Below, piece by piece: positions 1 to 8,619 of a DNA stretch of 64,000 nucleotides. Location: contig NZ_JADKYX010000005.1 of the NCBI RefSeq assembly GCF_016093545.1, positions 124,001 to 188,000 on the forward strand, in the 5' to 3' direction. The DNA is from Massilia rhizosphaerae (GTDB lineage: Bacteria > Pseudomonadota > Gammaproteobacteria > Burkholderiales > Burkholderiaceae_D). The first letter of the stretch is position 1. Every line of letters starts with the position of its first letter. Made by a program: the position numbers and the translations under genes. Below the pieces are notes generated by a model. The model saw only the letters and a list, made by a program, of their open reading frames with translations. It did not search any database and was not told the DNA's origin.

Positions 1-1911
1 CTGTACCACCAGAAATATCGTTTCATCTGGATCGACCAGGGCACCGCCGGCGGTAGCGGCAACGTGCGCAACCTGCAGACGGCGCCGTTCGCCTTGACCG
101 AAGGCCTGGCCAACCGCAATCTTAACGGCGGCAGCGATGATGTGCTGAGCACCAAACGCTTCCTGTCGGGTACCTTCCTGAACACCCAGCTGCGTCCATG
201 GGGCGGCGACGAGCATTCTCCCTACAAGACCTGGAACGTCGCGGGCGGCGCCGATTGGCGACCCACCCCGGCCCTGTCGCTCAAGGCCGACTTGTCCTAT
301 CTGAAGTCATCCCGCACGCAGGACAATCGCCGCGTCGAGTTTGCTGGAGCGGCAGGCACGTCCTGGGACGTCACCCGCGCGACCAATACCGAACCGCAGC
401 AACTCGGCATCAGCGGTCCGAGCGTGTCCGATCCGTCGAATTTCGTGTTCAATTGGTATAACAACGGCCCTCATCAGTCGTGGAATGATAAAGGGAAGGC
501 CGCCGTCTTGAGTGGTGCTTTCACCCCTGAAGATGGGTTCATCTCACGCGTGTCGTTCGGTGTGCGTTACGCTTCCCAGGAGGACCAGTACAGGAACTTC
601 GGTTTCGGCCTCCCCCTCACCACCGATGGCAAGCCCCTCGCGGCAGACCGGTCGAATGCGATCTCGGTGAGCAGCAAGGCCGGCCAGACGGTGCTCGGTC
701 CCACCAACTGGATGCAGGGCAAGACCGGGTTCACGAGCCCGTATGTGGTCTACAACCCGGATCTCCTGCTGGGCAACCAGGTGCGAGATCAGTTCCCGAG
801 TGCCAACATTCCAGCGGAAGGCAGCTGGGCGGAGGCCCTCGATCAGCGCCGCGGCTACAAGGAAAGCACAACGGCGGGATGGCTGAGCGCCGACTTCAAC
901 GCGCTGGACGAGCGCATCAAGGGTAACGTGGGCGTGCGCGTAGTACGCACCGATCTCACGGCGTACACGAATCTCATGGACCCCACCACCGCGTCGCTGG
1001 CAACGCAGACCAAAACGAACAGCTACACCAACGCACTGCCGACCCTGAACGTCAGCTATGACATTATGAAGGACTTCCTGGTGCGTTTCGGCTATGGTCG
1101 CGGGATCACCCGTCCTGACCCGGGCCTGATCAATCCCAACATCGATCGGGGCAACGGAGGCATCGGTGTGCTCAAGGTGGGCAATCCGAACCTGCGTCCG
1201 CAGGTGGCCGACAGTTTCGACGTGTCGTTCGAGCGCTATTTCAACGCCACGAACTATACGTCGGTCGCCCTGTTCAGAAAGAACATCGACGGCTTCTTCA
1301 ACACAGTGCTCAGCTGCCAGTCGGTCCCCTTCACGCCGGCCTATACGGGCGCCACGCTCAATGGCTGTGACGCCGGCAAATGGAGTGTGCAGCAGCAAGT
1401 CAACGCAGAAAAGGGTTGGGTCAAGGGCGTCGAAGTGGCGGGCCAGTGGTTCTTCGATCCAAGCGCGGGCTGGCTGAATCACTTTGGCGTGTCCGGTTCG
1501 TACACCTACCTCGACTCCGCCAACCCGGTCAACATTGGCACCGCGGCGGCACCGAATATGATCACCACGCAGCAGCCCGCCCTCTCGAAGAACAGCTACA
1601 GCCTCTCGGGCCTGTATGAGGACAACAAGCTGTCGGCCCGCCTGGTCTACACCTGGCGTTCGTCCAACACGCCGTGGGGCTTCGGGACGTCCCCCATGTC
1701 CAACACCTACACGCCGGCGTACGGCATTCTGGACGGTTCGCTCAACTACGCCGTGGACGACCACATGACGCTGTCCTTTAACGCGAGGAACCTTACCAAC
1801 AAAGCTCCCCTCCGCTTCTCCGGCGAAGCCCAGACTTACGAGACTGGCCTCGATTCTCAGCACTTCATCAACGGCCGCGCCTTCAGCCTGAACATGCGCT
1901 ACAAGTTCTGA
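1..1911 (+). CDS. TonB-dependent receptor, C-terminal part (5' end outside window)
   Basis: The reading frame is open from the first base, so this is the C-terminal ~636 residues of a longer outer-membrane receptor; the signal peptide and plug are missing. Seen: long beta-barrel-like stretches rich in Asn, Tyr and Gly; a motif of the type 'RFGYGRGITRPDPG' typical of TonB receptors; a plus-strand series of aromatic-rich hairpins; and a terminal Phe after NMRYK, the usual signature for outer-membrane barrel insertion. The family imports ligands across the outer membrane using TonB/ExbBD energy. GH35 and GH43 genes follow immediately, so a galactan oligosaccharide is the likely ligand (inference). 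The gene ends at a strong intrinsic terminator. Confidence 0.93.
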   Translation: MYHQKYRFIWIDQGTAGGSGNVRNLQTAPFALTEGLANRNLNGGSDDVLSTKRFLSGTFLNTQLRPWGGDEHSPYKTWNVAGGADWRPTPALSLKADLSYLKSSRTQDNRRVEFAGAAGTSWDVTRATNTEPQQLGISGPSVSDPSNFVFNWYNNGPHQSWNDKGKAAVLSGAFTPEDGFISRVSFGVRYASQEDQYRNFGFGLPLTTDGKPLAADRSNAISVSSKAGQTVLGPTNWMQGKTGFTSPYVVYNPDLLLGNQVRDQFPSANIPAEGSWAEALDQRRGYKESTTAGWLSADFNALDERIKGNVGVRVVRTDLTAYTNLMDPTTASLATQTKTNSYTNALPTLNVSYDIMKDFLVRFGYGRGITRPDPGLINPNIDRGNGGIGVLKVGNPNLRPQVADSFDVSFERYFNATNYTSVALFRKNIDGFFNTVLSCQSVPFTPAYTGATLNGCDAGKWSVQQQVNAEKGWVKGVEVAGQWFFDPSAGWLNHFGVSGSYTYLDSANPVNIGTAAAPNMITTQQPALSKNSYSLSGLYEDNKLSARLVYTWRSSNTPWGFGTSPMSNTYTPAYGILDGSLNYAVDDHMTLSFNARNLTNKAPLRFSGEAQTYETGLDSQHFINGRAFSLNMRYKF

Positions 1912-1922
1912 TCACGGCAAGC

Positions 1923-1969
1923 ACCGGCACGACCGTCCGCATCCGCGGCCGGCCGTGCCGGTTTTTTTT
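1923..1969 (+). terminator. Rho-independent terminator after the TonB receptor
   Basis: A perfect 9-bp inverted repeat (ACCGGCACG at 1923-1931, CGTGCCGGT at 1954-1962) is followed directly by a run of eight T (1962-1969). It lies 11 bases after the receptor stop codon and 18 bases before the GH35 start, so the receptor and hydrolase genes are probably separate transcripts or partly attenuated. Confidence 0.88.
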
Positions 1970-1986
1970 GGGGGGAATACCGATCA

Positions 1987-4350
1987 ATGACCACCGATTT
2001 CCACCGCCGGCGCGTGCTGCGCGCCGGCGCCGTGACCGTCGGCAGCGCGCTGCTGCCTGTTTCCGGGATCGTCCACGCGGCGGTCTCGCGTCGTTTTGCG
2101 ATCGGCGAACACGACTTCCTGCTGGACGGGAAACCGCTGCAGATCCGCTGCGGCGAAATGCACTTCGCGCGCGTGCCGCGCGAGTACTGGTCGCACCGCC
2201 TCAAGACCATCAAGGCGATGGGCCTGAATGCGGTGTGCGCCTACCTGTTCTGGAATTACCACGAGTGGCGTGAAGGCCGCTACGACTGGGCCGCGCAGCG
2301 CGACGCCGCCGAATTCTGCCGGCTCGCGCAGGCGGAAGGCCTGTGGGTGATCCTGCGCCCCGGCCCGTATGCCTGCGCGGAATGGGAAATGGGCGGCCTG
2401 CCGTGGTGGCTGCTCAAGCACGACGGCGACGCCTTCCTGCGCACGCGCGACGAAGCGTATCTGGCGCCCGCGCGGCGCTGGCTGAAGGAAGTCGGCCGCG
2501 TGCTCGGGCCGCAGCAGGTCACGCACGGCGGTCCGATCCTGATGGTGCAGGTCGAGAACGAATACGGCTTCTACGGCGACGACGTGGGCTACCTGCGCGC
2601 GCTGCGCCAGGCGCTGCTCGACACCGGCTTCGACGTCCCGCTGTTCCAGTGCAATCCGACGAACGCCGTCGCCCGCACCTACATCCCCGAACTGTTCACG
2701 GTGGCGAACTTCGGCAGCGACCCGGCCGCCGGCTTCAAGGCGCTGGACGCGGTGCAGAAGGGCCCGCGCATGTGCGGCGAATACTATTCCGGCTGGTTCG
2801 ACACGTGGGGCGCGACGCACCACGGCGGCGGCGTCGAAGGCGCGACGAAGGACATTAGCGCGATGCTGAAGGCGAACGGTTCGTTCAGCCTGTACATGGC
2901 GCACGGCGGCACGACGTTCGGCCTGTGGGGCGGCTGCGACCGCCCGTTCCGGCCCGACACGACGAGCTACGACTACGACGCGCCGATCGGCGAGGCAGGC
3001 TGGATCGGCGCAAAGTTCGACGCCTACCGCGCCGCCATCACGCCGTTCCTGGCGCCCGACGAAAAGCTGCCGCCGCCGCCGCCGCGCATGCCCGTGATGA
3101 CGATTCCTCCGTTCGCGCTGGCGGAATCCGTGGCGGTGAAGTCGGCCATGCCGGCGCGCGTGATCAAGGACGTGTCGCCCCGTCCGATCGAGCAGTACGA
3201 CATCAGCCGCGGGCTCGTGTCCTACCGCGTGACTTTGCCGGCGGGTCCAGGCGGCGTCGTGGAAGTGGCGCGGGCACGCGACCTGGCGTGGGTCCACCTG
3301 GACGGCAAGCAGATCGGCACGTTCGACACGCGCTACCGCCGCTACAAGGTCGACGTGCCGGCGCGCGCCAAGCCGGCCGTGCTCGAGATCCTGCTGTACA
3401 CGATCGCGCGGGTGAACTTCGGCCCCGAAGTCCACGACCGCAAGGGCATCCATGGTCCGGTCACGTTCACGCCCAAGGGCGGGACCGCGGCGCCGCTGGA
3501 ACACTGGGAAATCCGCGCCCTCGATTTCGATGCGGACGGCGTGCTGCCGCCGCTTGCGTTCAAGAAGGGGCGCGGCAAGGGCGCCGCGTTCTACCGCGGC
3601 GGGTTCGATGCCGCGCGCACGGACGACACCTTCCTCGACATGTCGGCATGGGGCCAGGGCGTCGTGTGGGTCAACGGCCGCTGCCTGGGGCGTTTCTGGA
3701 GCATCGGTCCCACGCAGACGATGTACCTGCCGGGACCGTGGCTGCGCAAGGGCCGCAACGAGGTCGTCGTGCTGGACCTGACCGGGCCGCGCGGGCAGGG
3801 CGTACCCACGATCGCCGGCCTGGCCGCGCCGATCCTCGACCAGCCGCACCGCGAACGCGACCTGCCGCGCCCGCCCAGCACCGTGCGCCTGCACCTGGAC
3901 GGCGTGAAGCCTGTGCACGAGGGCGAGTTCGCGCCCGGTTCGCAGACGCAGGACGTGCGCTTCGCGCTTCCTGCGACCGGCCGCCAGTTCTGCCTGGAAG
4001 CACTCGACGCTTTCGACGGCAAGCCGTATGCTGCCGTGGCGGAGCTGTCCCTGCTGGACAAGGACGGCAAGACCCTGGATCAGTCCAACTGGACCATCGC
4101 CTGGGTCGACAGCGAGGAATCGACGAAGGAAGACGGCGGGGCGCTCAACGCGATCAATGGCCAGAACAGCGATTACTGGATCACGGCGCTGACGGGCGCG
4201 AGCTACCCGCACCGGCTCGTGCTCGACCTGGGCCGGACCATGGAAGTGGCGGGCCTACGCTACGTGCCGCGCCAGGGGCCGGAAGGCGTGACGGGGCGCA
4301 TCCGCCGCTTCCGCGCCTATGTGGGGGCCGCGCTGGCGACAGACCAATAA
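1987..4350 (+). CDS. GH35 beta-galactosidase, exported (Tat-type signal)
   Basis: 787 residues. The N-terminus carries a twin-arginine-like signal (RRRVLRAG at 7-14, hydrophobic to about 31). The GH35 barrel is clear: HFARVPREYW at 59-68, RPGPYACAEWEMGGLPWWL at 124-142, the acid/base motif VENEYG with Glu192, and the nucleophile motif GEYYSGWFDTWG with Glu265. The residues after about 330 form beta-rich accessory domains (LPGPWLRKGRNEVVVLDL) usual in GH35. The family removes terminal beta-galactose from galactans, arabinogalactan or xyloglucan by a retaining mechanism. It is probably periplasmic and heads an operon with GH43 and LacI. The start is the first ATG in frame and has only a weak ribosome site. 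Confidence 0.93.
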   Translation: MTTDFHRRRVLRAGAVTVGSALLPVSGIVHAAVSRRFAIGEHDFLLDGKPLQIRCGEMHFARVPREYWSHRLKTIKAMGLNAVCAYLFWNYHEWREGRYDWAAQRDAAEFCRLAQAEGLWVILRPGPYACAEWEMGGLPWWLLKHDGDAFLRTRDEAYLAPARRWLKEVGRVLGPQQVTHGGPILMVQVENEYGFYGDDVGYLRALRQALLDTGFDVPLFQCNPTNAVARTYIPELFTVANFGSDPAAGFKALDAVQKGPRMCGEYYSGWFDTWGATHHGGGVEGATKDISAMLKANGSFSLYMAHGGTTFGLWGGCDRPFRPDTTSYDYDAPIGEAGWIGAKFDAYRAAITPFLAPDEKLPPPPPRMPVMTIPPFALAESVAVKSAMPARVIKDVSPRPIEQYDISRGLVSYRVTLPAGPGGVVEVARARDLAWVHLDGKQIGTFDTRYRRYKVDVPARAKPAVLEILLYTIARVNFGPEVHDRKGIHGPVTFTPKGGTAAPLEHWEIRALDFDADGVLPPLAFKKGRGKGAAFYRGGFDAARTDDTFLDMSAWGQGVVWVNGRCLGRFWSIGPTQTMYLPGPWLRKGRNEVVVLDLTGPRGQGVPTIAGLAAPILDQPHRERDLPRPPSTVRLHLDGVKPVHEGEFAPGSQTQDVRFALPATGRQFCLEALDAFDGKPYAAVAELSLLDKDGKTLDQSNWTIAWVDSEESTKEDGGALNAINGQNSDYWITALTGASYPHRLVLDLGRTMEVAGLRYVPRQGPEGVTGRIRRFRAYVGAALATDQ

Positions 4351-4364
4351 AGAGGAGACACGAG

Positions 4365-5468
4365 ATGAAGAGCAAGACGAGAGTATTCGTGGCCGCGGCC
4401 CTGCTGGGCGCCGCATGCCACGCCGGGGCGGCCGACATGTTCCGGCCGGGCGCGCTGTGGCCCGACGACAAGGGCGTGCACATCAATGCGCACGGCGGCG
4501 GCATCCTGGAGGACCACGGCGTGTATTACTGGTTCGGCGAGCACAAGGTGGCCGGCGAGGCCGGCAACCGCGCCCAGGTCGGCGTCCACGTGTACAGCTC
4601 GCGCAACCTGACCGACTGGCACGACGAAGGCATTGCCCTCGCGGTCAGCACCGATCCGGCCAGCGACATCGTCAAGGGCGCGATCATCGAACGGCCGAAG
4701 GTCATCCAGAATCCGAAGACTGGCAAGTATGTGATGTGGTTCCACCTCGAGCTGAAGGGCCACCGCTACGACGCCGCGCGCGCGGGCGTGGCCGTGGCCG
4801 ACAAGGTGACGGGGCCGTACGTCTACCAGGGTTCGTTCCGGCCGGACGCCGGCGCCTGGCCCGTCGACGTGACGGCCGCCGACAAGGATCCCGCCACGTC
4901 GTTCCTCGCGCGCGACCACGCCGGCGGCCAGATGGCGCGCGACATGACCCTGTTCGTCGACGACGACGGCACGGCCTACGACATCTACGCGTCGGAGGAA
5001 AACCATACGATGCACATCTCGCGGCTGACGGACGACTACCTGCACTCGGCCGGGCAGTATGCGCGCATGACGCCGAACGGCGACGACGAAGCCCCGGCCA
5101 TCTTCAAGCACGGCGGCAGATACTACCTCGTGACGTCGGGCCTGACGGGCTGGGCGCCGAACGCGGCGAAGTCGTACGTCGCGGACCACATGTTCGGCCC
5201 GTGGAAGCCGCTCGGCAACCCGGTGCGCGGCACGCCGGAACAGCAGAAGATCACGTTCGGCGGCCAGTCGACGTATGCGCTGACCCTGCACCGCAACGGC
5301 TGCACGCGGCATATCCTGATGTTCGACATCTGGCGCAAGCACGATGCCATCGACGGCCGCTACGTGTGGCTGCCCGTCGAATGGGAAGGCGGCAAGCCCG
5401 TCGTGCGCTGGCGCGACAGCTGGACCCTGGCCGACCTGGACAAGCTGCCCTGCGACGGGGAACGATGA
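4365..5468 (+). CDS. GH43 (subfamily 24-like) exo-beta-1,3-galactanase
   Basis: 367 residues with a cleavable signal peptide (about 1-22). The ATG at 4365 follows a good ribosome site (AGAGGAGA, 4351-4358). Motifs match the exo-beta-1,3-galactanase group: INAHGGGIL at 40-48, IIERPK with Glu109, ASEEN with Glu211/212 as the likely general acid, and GGQST with Gln301. Characterised subfamily-24 enzymes use a Gln at this place and lack the usual Asp base, so the assignment fits. It would release galactose from the beta-1,3-galactan backbone of type II arabinogalactan. It sits 14 bases after GH35 and shares an ATGA overlap with the LacI gene. Confidence 0.86.
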   Translation: MKSKTRVFVAAALLGAACHAGAADMFRPGALWPDDKGVHINAHGGGILEDHGVYYWFGEHKVAGEAGNRAQVGVHVYSSRNLTDWHDEGIALAVSTDPASDIVKGAIIERPKVIQNPKTGKYVMWFHLELKGHRYDAARAGVAVADKVTGPYVYQGSFRPDAGAWPVDVTAADKDPATSFLARDHAGGQMARDMTLFVDDDGTAYDIYASEENHTMHISRLTDDYLHSAGQYARMTPNGDDEAPAIFKHGGRYYLVTSGLTGWAPNAAKSYVADHMFGPWKPLGNPVRGTPEQQKITFGGQSTYALTLHRNGCTRHILMFDIWRKHDAIDGRYVWLPVEWEGGKPVVRWRDSWTLADLDKLPCDGER

Positions 5469-6505
5469 AGGCCGCGCGTAGCGAATCCGGCGCGAGCGCG
5501 ACGATCTGGGACGTCGCGAAACGGGCCGGCGTGTCGGCCATGACCGTCTCGCGCGTCGTCAACGGCAGCGCCGGCGTCAGCGAGAAGAAGCGGGAAAAAG
5601 TCGTGCGCGCGATCGACGAACTCAATTACCAGGTCAACGTGGCGGCGCGCGCCGCGCGCATCGGCACCTTGCGCGTGGGTCTCCTGTACGGCAACCCCAG
5701 CGCCGCCTTTCTCAGCGCCTTCCTCGTCGGCGCACTGAGCGAATGCGGACGCCAGGGCGCCCATCTGCTGCTGGAGCACTGCGATACCTTGCAGGGCCAG
5801 CGCCAGGCCATCGACCGCCTGATCGAGAACGGCGCCGACGCCATCCTCGTGCCGCCGCCGTTGTGCGACGCGCCGGCGGCGATCCGGCAGTTGTCGGAAC
5901 TGGGCATTCCCACCGTGGCGGTGGCGACGGCCCGTCCGTCGCACGGCATGTCGGCCGTGCGCATCGACGACTACGAAGGCGCCACCATGTTGACGAATTA
6001 CCTGCTGTCGCAGGGCCATACCGACATCGGCTTCGTCAAGGGCGACCCCGAACACACGCCGGCCCAGCTGCGCTACCAGGCGTTCATCGACGCCATGCGC
6101 GCCGCCGGCCACGTCGTGCCGGCCGAACGCGTCGCCCAGGGCATGTTCACTTATCGTTCCGGGCTGCGGGCGGCGCGCGAGCTGCTGTCGCAACCGACCC
6201 GTCCCACCGCCATCTTCGCCTGCAACGACGACATGGCGGCGGCCGTCGTCGCGGTCGCCCACGGCCTGCATCTGCGCGTGCCGGACGACATCGCCATTTG
6301 CGGCTTCGACGATACGCCGGTCGCGACCACCGTGTGGCCGGAACTGACGACGATCCGCCAGCCGATCACGGAGATGGCGTGCAGCGCGGTCGCGCTGCTG
6401 ATCGAACACATCCGCCTGCAGCGCACCGGCCATGCGCACACGCCGCAGCACCGGTTGATGCCCTACACGCTGGTCGTGCGCGAATCCACGGGCGCGGCCG
6501 GCTGA
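5465..6505 (+). CDS. LacI-family transcriptional regulator
   Basis: 346 residues. The N-terminal helix-turn-helix is at about 13-36 (TIWDVAKRAGVSAMTVSRVV, then NG), followed by the hinge and a periplasmic-binding-protein-like sugar sensor (VGLLYGNPSAAFLSAFLVG; ICGFDDTPVATTVWPELTTI near the C-terminus). It overlaps the GH43 stop by ATGA and so is translated with the hydrolases; a sugar-responsive repressor of the locus is the natural reading. A CG-centred palindrome before the convergent GH97 gene (8452-8465) is a candidate site, as are similar palindromes near 34.1, 37.05 and 38.8 kb. The effector cannot be told from sequence. Confidence 0.93.
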   Translation: MKAARSESGASATIWDVAKRAGVSAMTVSRVVNGSAGVSEKKREKVVRAIDELNYQVNVAARAARIGTLRVGLLYGNPSAAFLSAFLVGALSECGRQGAHLLLEHCDTLQGQRQAIDRLIENGADAILVPPPLCDAPAAIRQLSELGIPTVAVATARPSHGMSAVRIDDYEGATMLTNYLLSQGHTDIGFVKGDPEHTPAQLRYQAFIDAMRAAGHVVPAERVAQGMFTYRSGLRAARELLSQPTRPTAIFACNDDMAAAVVAVAHGLHLRVPDDIAICGFDDTPVATTVWPELTTIRQPITEMACSAVALLIEHIRLQRTGHAHTPQHRLMPYTLVVRESTGAAG

Positions 6506-6527
6506 GCGCCGGCCGCCGCTCATTTTT
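6494..6527 (+). terminator. Hairpin with short T-run at the end of the GH35-GH43-LacI operon
   Basis: A perfect 9-bp inverted repeat (GCGGCCGGC 6494-6502, GCCGGCCGC 6508-6516) has a 5-base loop containing the LacI stop codon. A run of five T (6523-6527) follows six bases after the stem. The offset T-run makes it a moderate rather than strong intrinsic terminator. It lies between the convergent LacI and GH97 genes. Confidence 0.6.
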
Positions 6528-6530
6528 CCA

Positions 6531-8423
6531 TCAAGGCGTCACGGGACGCAGCCACAGGGCCTGGCCGCCGGAAGCGGGCAGGTCGAGCTGCAGCACCGTG
6601 CGCGCGTCCACCTTTTGCCGGCGGATGCCCACGTGCGTGCGCGTGGGCGCATTCGGGTCGTCCGCGTAGATCGTCGCTTCGTAGGACCGGCCCGGCGGCA
6701 GGAAGTCCAGGTGCAGGGGCACGCGGCGCGCTTCGGTGTTGGTGATGCTGCCGACGAACCATTCGTCGCCCTTGCGGCGGGCGACCGTCACGTCGCGGCC
6801 GGGCGCGCCGTCCAGCACGCGCGTCTCGTCCCACGTGGTCGGGATGCGGTCCCAGAACGCCAGCTCCGGCTCGTCGTGCGACCGCTCCGGCGTGTCGTAC
6901 CAGTACAGCGTCTGCAGGGGGCTGTAGTAGACGACGGCGAGCGCCAGCTGGTGCGCGTGCGTGGTCTTGATGCGCGGGTCGTAGTAGCAGATCGTATAGT
7001 CGGCCGGACCGGCAAGGAAGCGCACGAACGGCAGCACCGTGTTGTGGGTGGCGTCCGGCATCTCTTCGTTGCCGCGGATGCCTTCCGCCGTCATCAGGTT
7101 GGGCCAGGTGCGTTGTTCGCCGGTGGGGCGCCAGTCGTCGTGGATGTTGACCATGATGTGCGCATCGGCCGCCTGCTGGATGGCTTTCTCGAGCCAGGTG
7201 GTCCAGCGGTGCGAGCCGACCTGCACGAAGCCGAACTTGACGCCCTTGACGCCCCAGTCGCGGTAGGTCTTGAACAGCGTGTCCGACTGGGCCAGCAGGC
7301 CTTGCTGGTTCACGTACAGCCACACGCCGATGCCGTGTTCCTTCGCGTAGGCGATGATGGCGGGCAGGTCGAAGTCGGGAAGCGCCACCTTGCTCGGGTC
7401 GGCGTCGAACGAGAAGGCGTTGCCGTACCACTTGAAGTCGATCAGCACGTATTGCAGGTGATGGCGGGCGGCGAAGTCGATGTTCGCCTTGGCGTCCTTG
7501 GTCGTCAGCGACATGATGCGCATGATCTTGCCCGGCTTGATCCAGGACGTGTCCGCGATGCGCGACGCGTCGTTCAGGTTCAGGATGAAGTCGTCGTTCT
7601 CGATCAGCTGGCCGGGACGGCGCGCGATCATGATGCCGCGCCACGGCGTCGCGAACGGCGAGATCAGGTCGGCCGGGCCGTGCATGGCGGTGACGATCGT
7701 GTCGGGCTTGTCCGCGCTCAGCTTGAACTTGGTGCGCGCATAATCGACCATGCGCGCTTCCAGCAGCGCGACGGACAGGCCGTTCGGCAGGGCCAGCGTG
7801 AGCGGACGCTCGGACTGATCGGGCCAGTCGTGCAGCGGCAGCAGCTTGTACGGGGCTTGCGCCCAGCCGTGGAACCACGCGCGGGTGCCGGCGGGCATGA
7901 CGAATTCCACGTCCTCGCCGACGATGCGGTAGTAGGTGCCTTTCGGATTTTCGGGGAAGGCGAAGCGCAGCGCCACGCCCGCGTCGTAGGCGCGCACCTC
8001 GACCGCCAGCTTGTAGGTCGGGTTGTCGTCCTTGACCAGGTCGACGGTGAGCGCCTGGTAGTGGTCGCGGATGTGCGCGCGGTCGCCCGTCACCGGGGTC
8101 CACGTGCTGTCGTGGGCCGCGCGGTGCACGCCGGTCACGCTCAGGTTCTCGAACCAGCGCGCGTGATGGTCGATGGGCAGCGCCATCGCGCTTTCGGACA
8201 GGTGGTTGTCGAGCCGCAGTTCCAGCAGGGAGTCGCGGATCACGGGTTCGCCGTCGTAGCGCACGTTGTAGTACAGCGCCCGCTTGCCGGCGGCGTCCGT
8301 TTTCTGCGTGAGTTCGAGGACGATGTGGCCGTCGGGCGAGGCGAGGCGCTCGTCGAGGTCCGTCCCGGCCGCGTGGGCGAGGGTGGTGCCCAGCAGGCAC
8401 AGGGCGGCGATCAGCATACGCAT
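6531..8423 (-). CDS. GH97 alpha-glycosidase (alpha-glucosidase/alpha-galactosidase family)
   Basis: 630 residues with a signal peptide (1-19). The GH97 order is visible: N-terminal beta-sandwich with SPDGHIVLEL at 29-38, TIM barrel with VLIDFKWYG at 326-334, NIHDDWRPTGEQRTWPN at 426-442, MTAEGIRGNEE at 444-454, and a C-terminal beta domain. Acidic residues Glu447 and Glu453/454 are present. The strand that bears the Asp nucleophile in retaining members reads VKFGF (395-399) here, with no Asp, which points to the inverting branch. It would cleave alpha-linked glucose or galactose in the periplasm. A LacI-type palindrome lies just before its start; ribosome site GGAGA. Confidence 0.9.
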   Translation of the reverse strand: MRMLIAALCLLGTTLAHAAGTDLDERLASPDGHIVLELTQKTDAAGKRALYYNVRYDGEPVIRDSLLELRLDNHLSESAMALPIDHHARWFENLSVTGVHRAAHDSTWTPVTGDRAHIRDHYQALTVDLVKDDNPTYKLAVEVRAYDAGVALRFAFPENPKGTYYRIVGEDVEFVMPAGTRAWFHGWAQAPYKLLPLHDWPDQSERPLTLALPNGLSVALLEARMVDYARTKFKLSADKPDTIVTAMHGPADLISPFATPWRGIMIARRPGQLIENDDFILNLNDASRIADTSWIKPGKIMRIMSLTTKDAKANIDFAARHHLQYVLIDFKWYGNAFSFDADPSKVALPDFDLPAIIAYAKEHGIGVWLYVNQQGLLAQSDTLFKTYRDWGVKGVKFGFVQVGSHRWTTWLEKAIQQAADAHIMVNIHDDWRPTGEQRTWPNLMTAEGIRGNEEMPDATHNTVLPFVRFLAGPADYTICYYDPRIKTTHAHQLALAVVYYSPLQTLYWYDTPERSHDEPELAFWDRIPTTWDETRVLDGAPGRDVTVARRKGDEWFVGSITNTEARRVPLHLDFLPPGRSYEATIYADDPNAPTRTHVGIRRQKVDARTVLQLDLPASGGQALWLRPVTP

Positions 8424-8451
8424 GGGTCAGGTCTCCAGAAGTCGTCGTGTT

Positions 8452-8465
8452 TGTTATCGATCACA
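8452..8465 (-). promoter_or_regulatory. Candidate LacI-family operator upstream of GH97
   Basis: TGTTATCGATCACA is a 14-bp palindrome centred on CG with one mismatched pair. It lies 29-42 bases before the GH97 start, in the 5' leader or promoter. CG-centred palindromes of this size are the usual target of LacI-family repressors, and a LacI gene lies across the convergent GH97 gene. The rest of the 196-bp gap between GH97 and the divergent SDR gene shows nothing else I recognise except the SDR ribosome site (AGGAGA, 8605-8610). Confidence 0.5.
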
Positions 8466-8619
8466 TGCTAGCAGATGTCGGATGGGGAACGCAATCATTC
8501 TCGGCGTTTCCGATGGCGGTGATCGGCATTTCCCGTTTCCCCTGCGCGCGGCCCGGCACGACAATCGTCGGCCTGCACACACGCAGTCCGGTAAACGCTA
8601 GCGACAGGAGAGCAACGAC

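Noticed and set aside
1984..4212. 742-codon minus-strand open frame opposite GH35
   Set aside because: No recognisable domain, Arg/Ala/Val-rich, and the sense strand has intact GH35 catalytic motifs.
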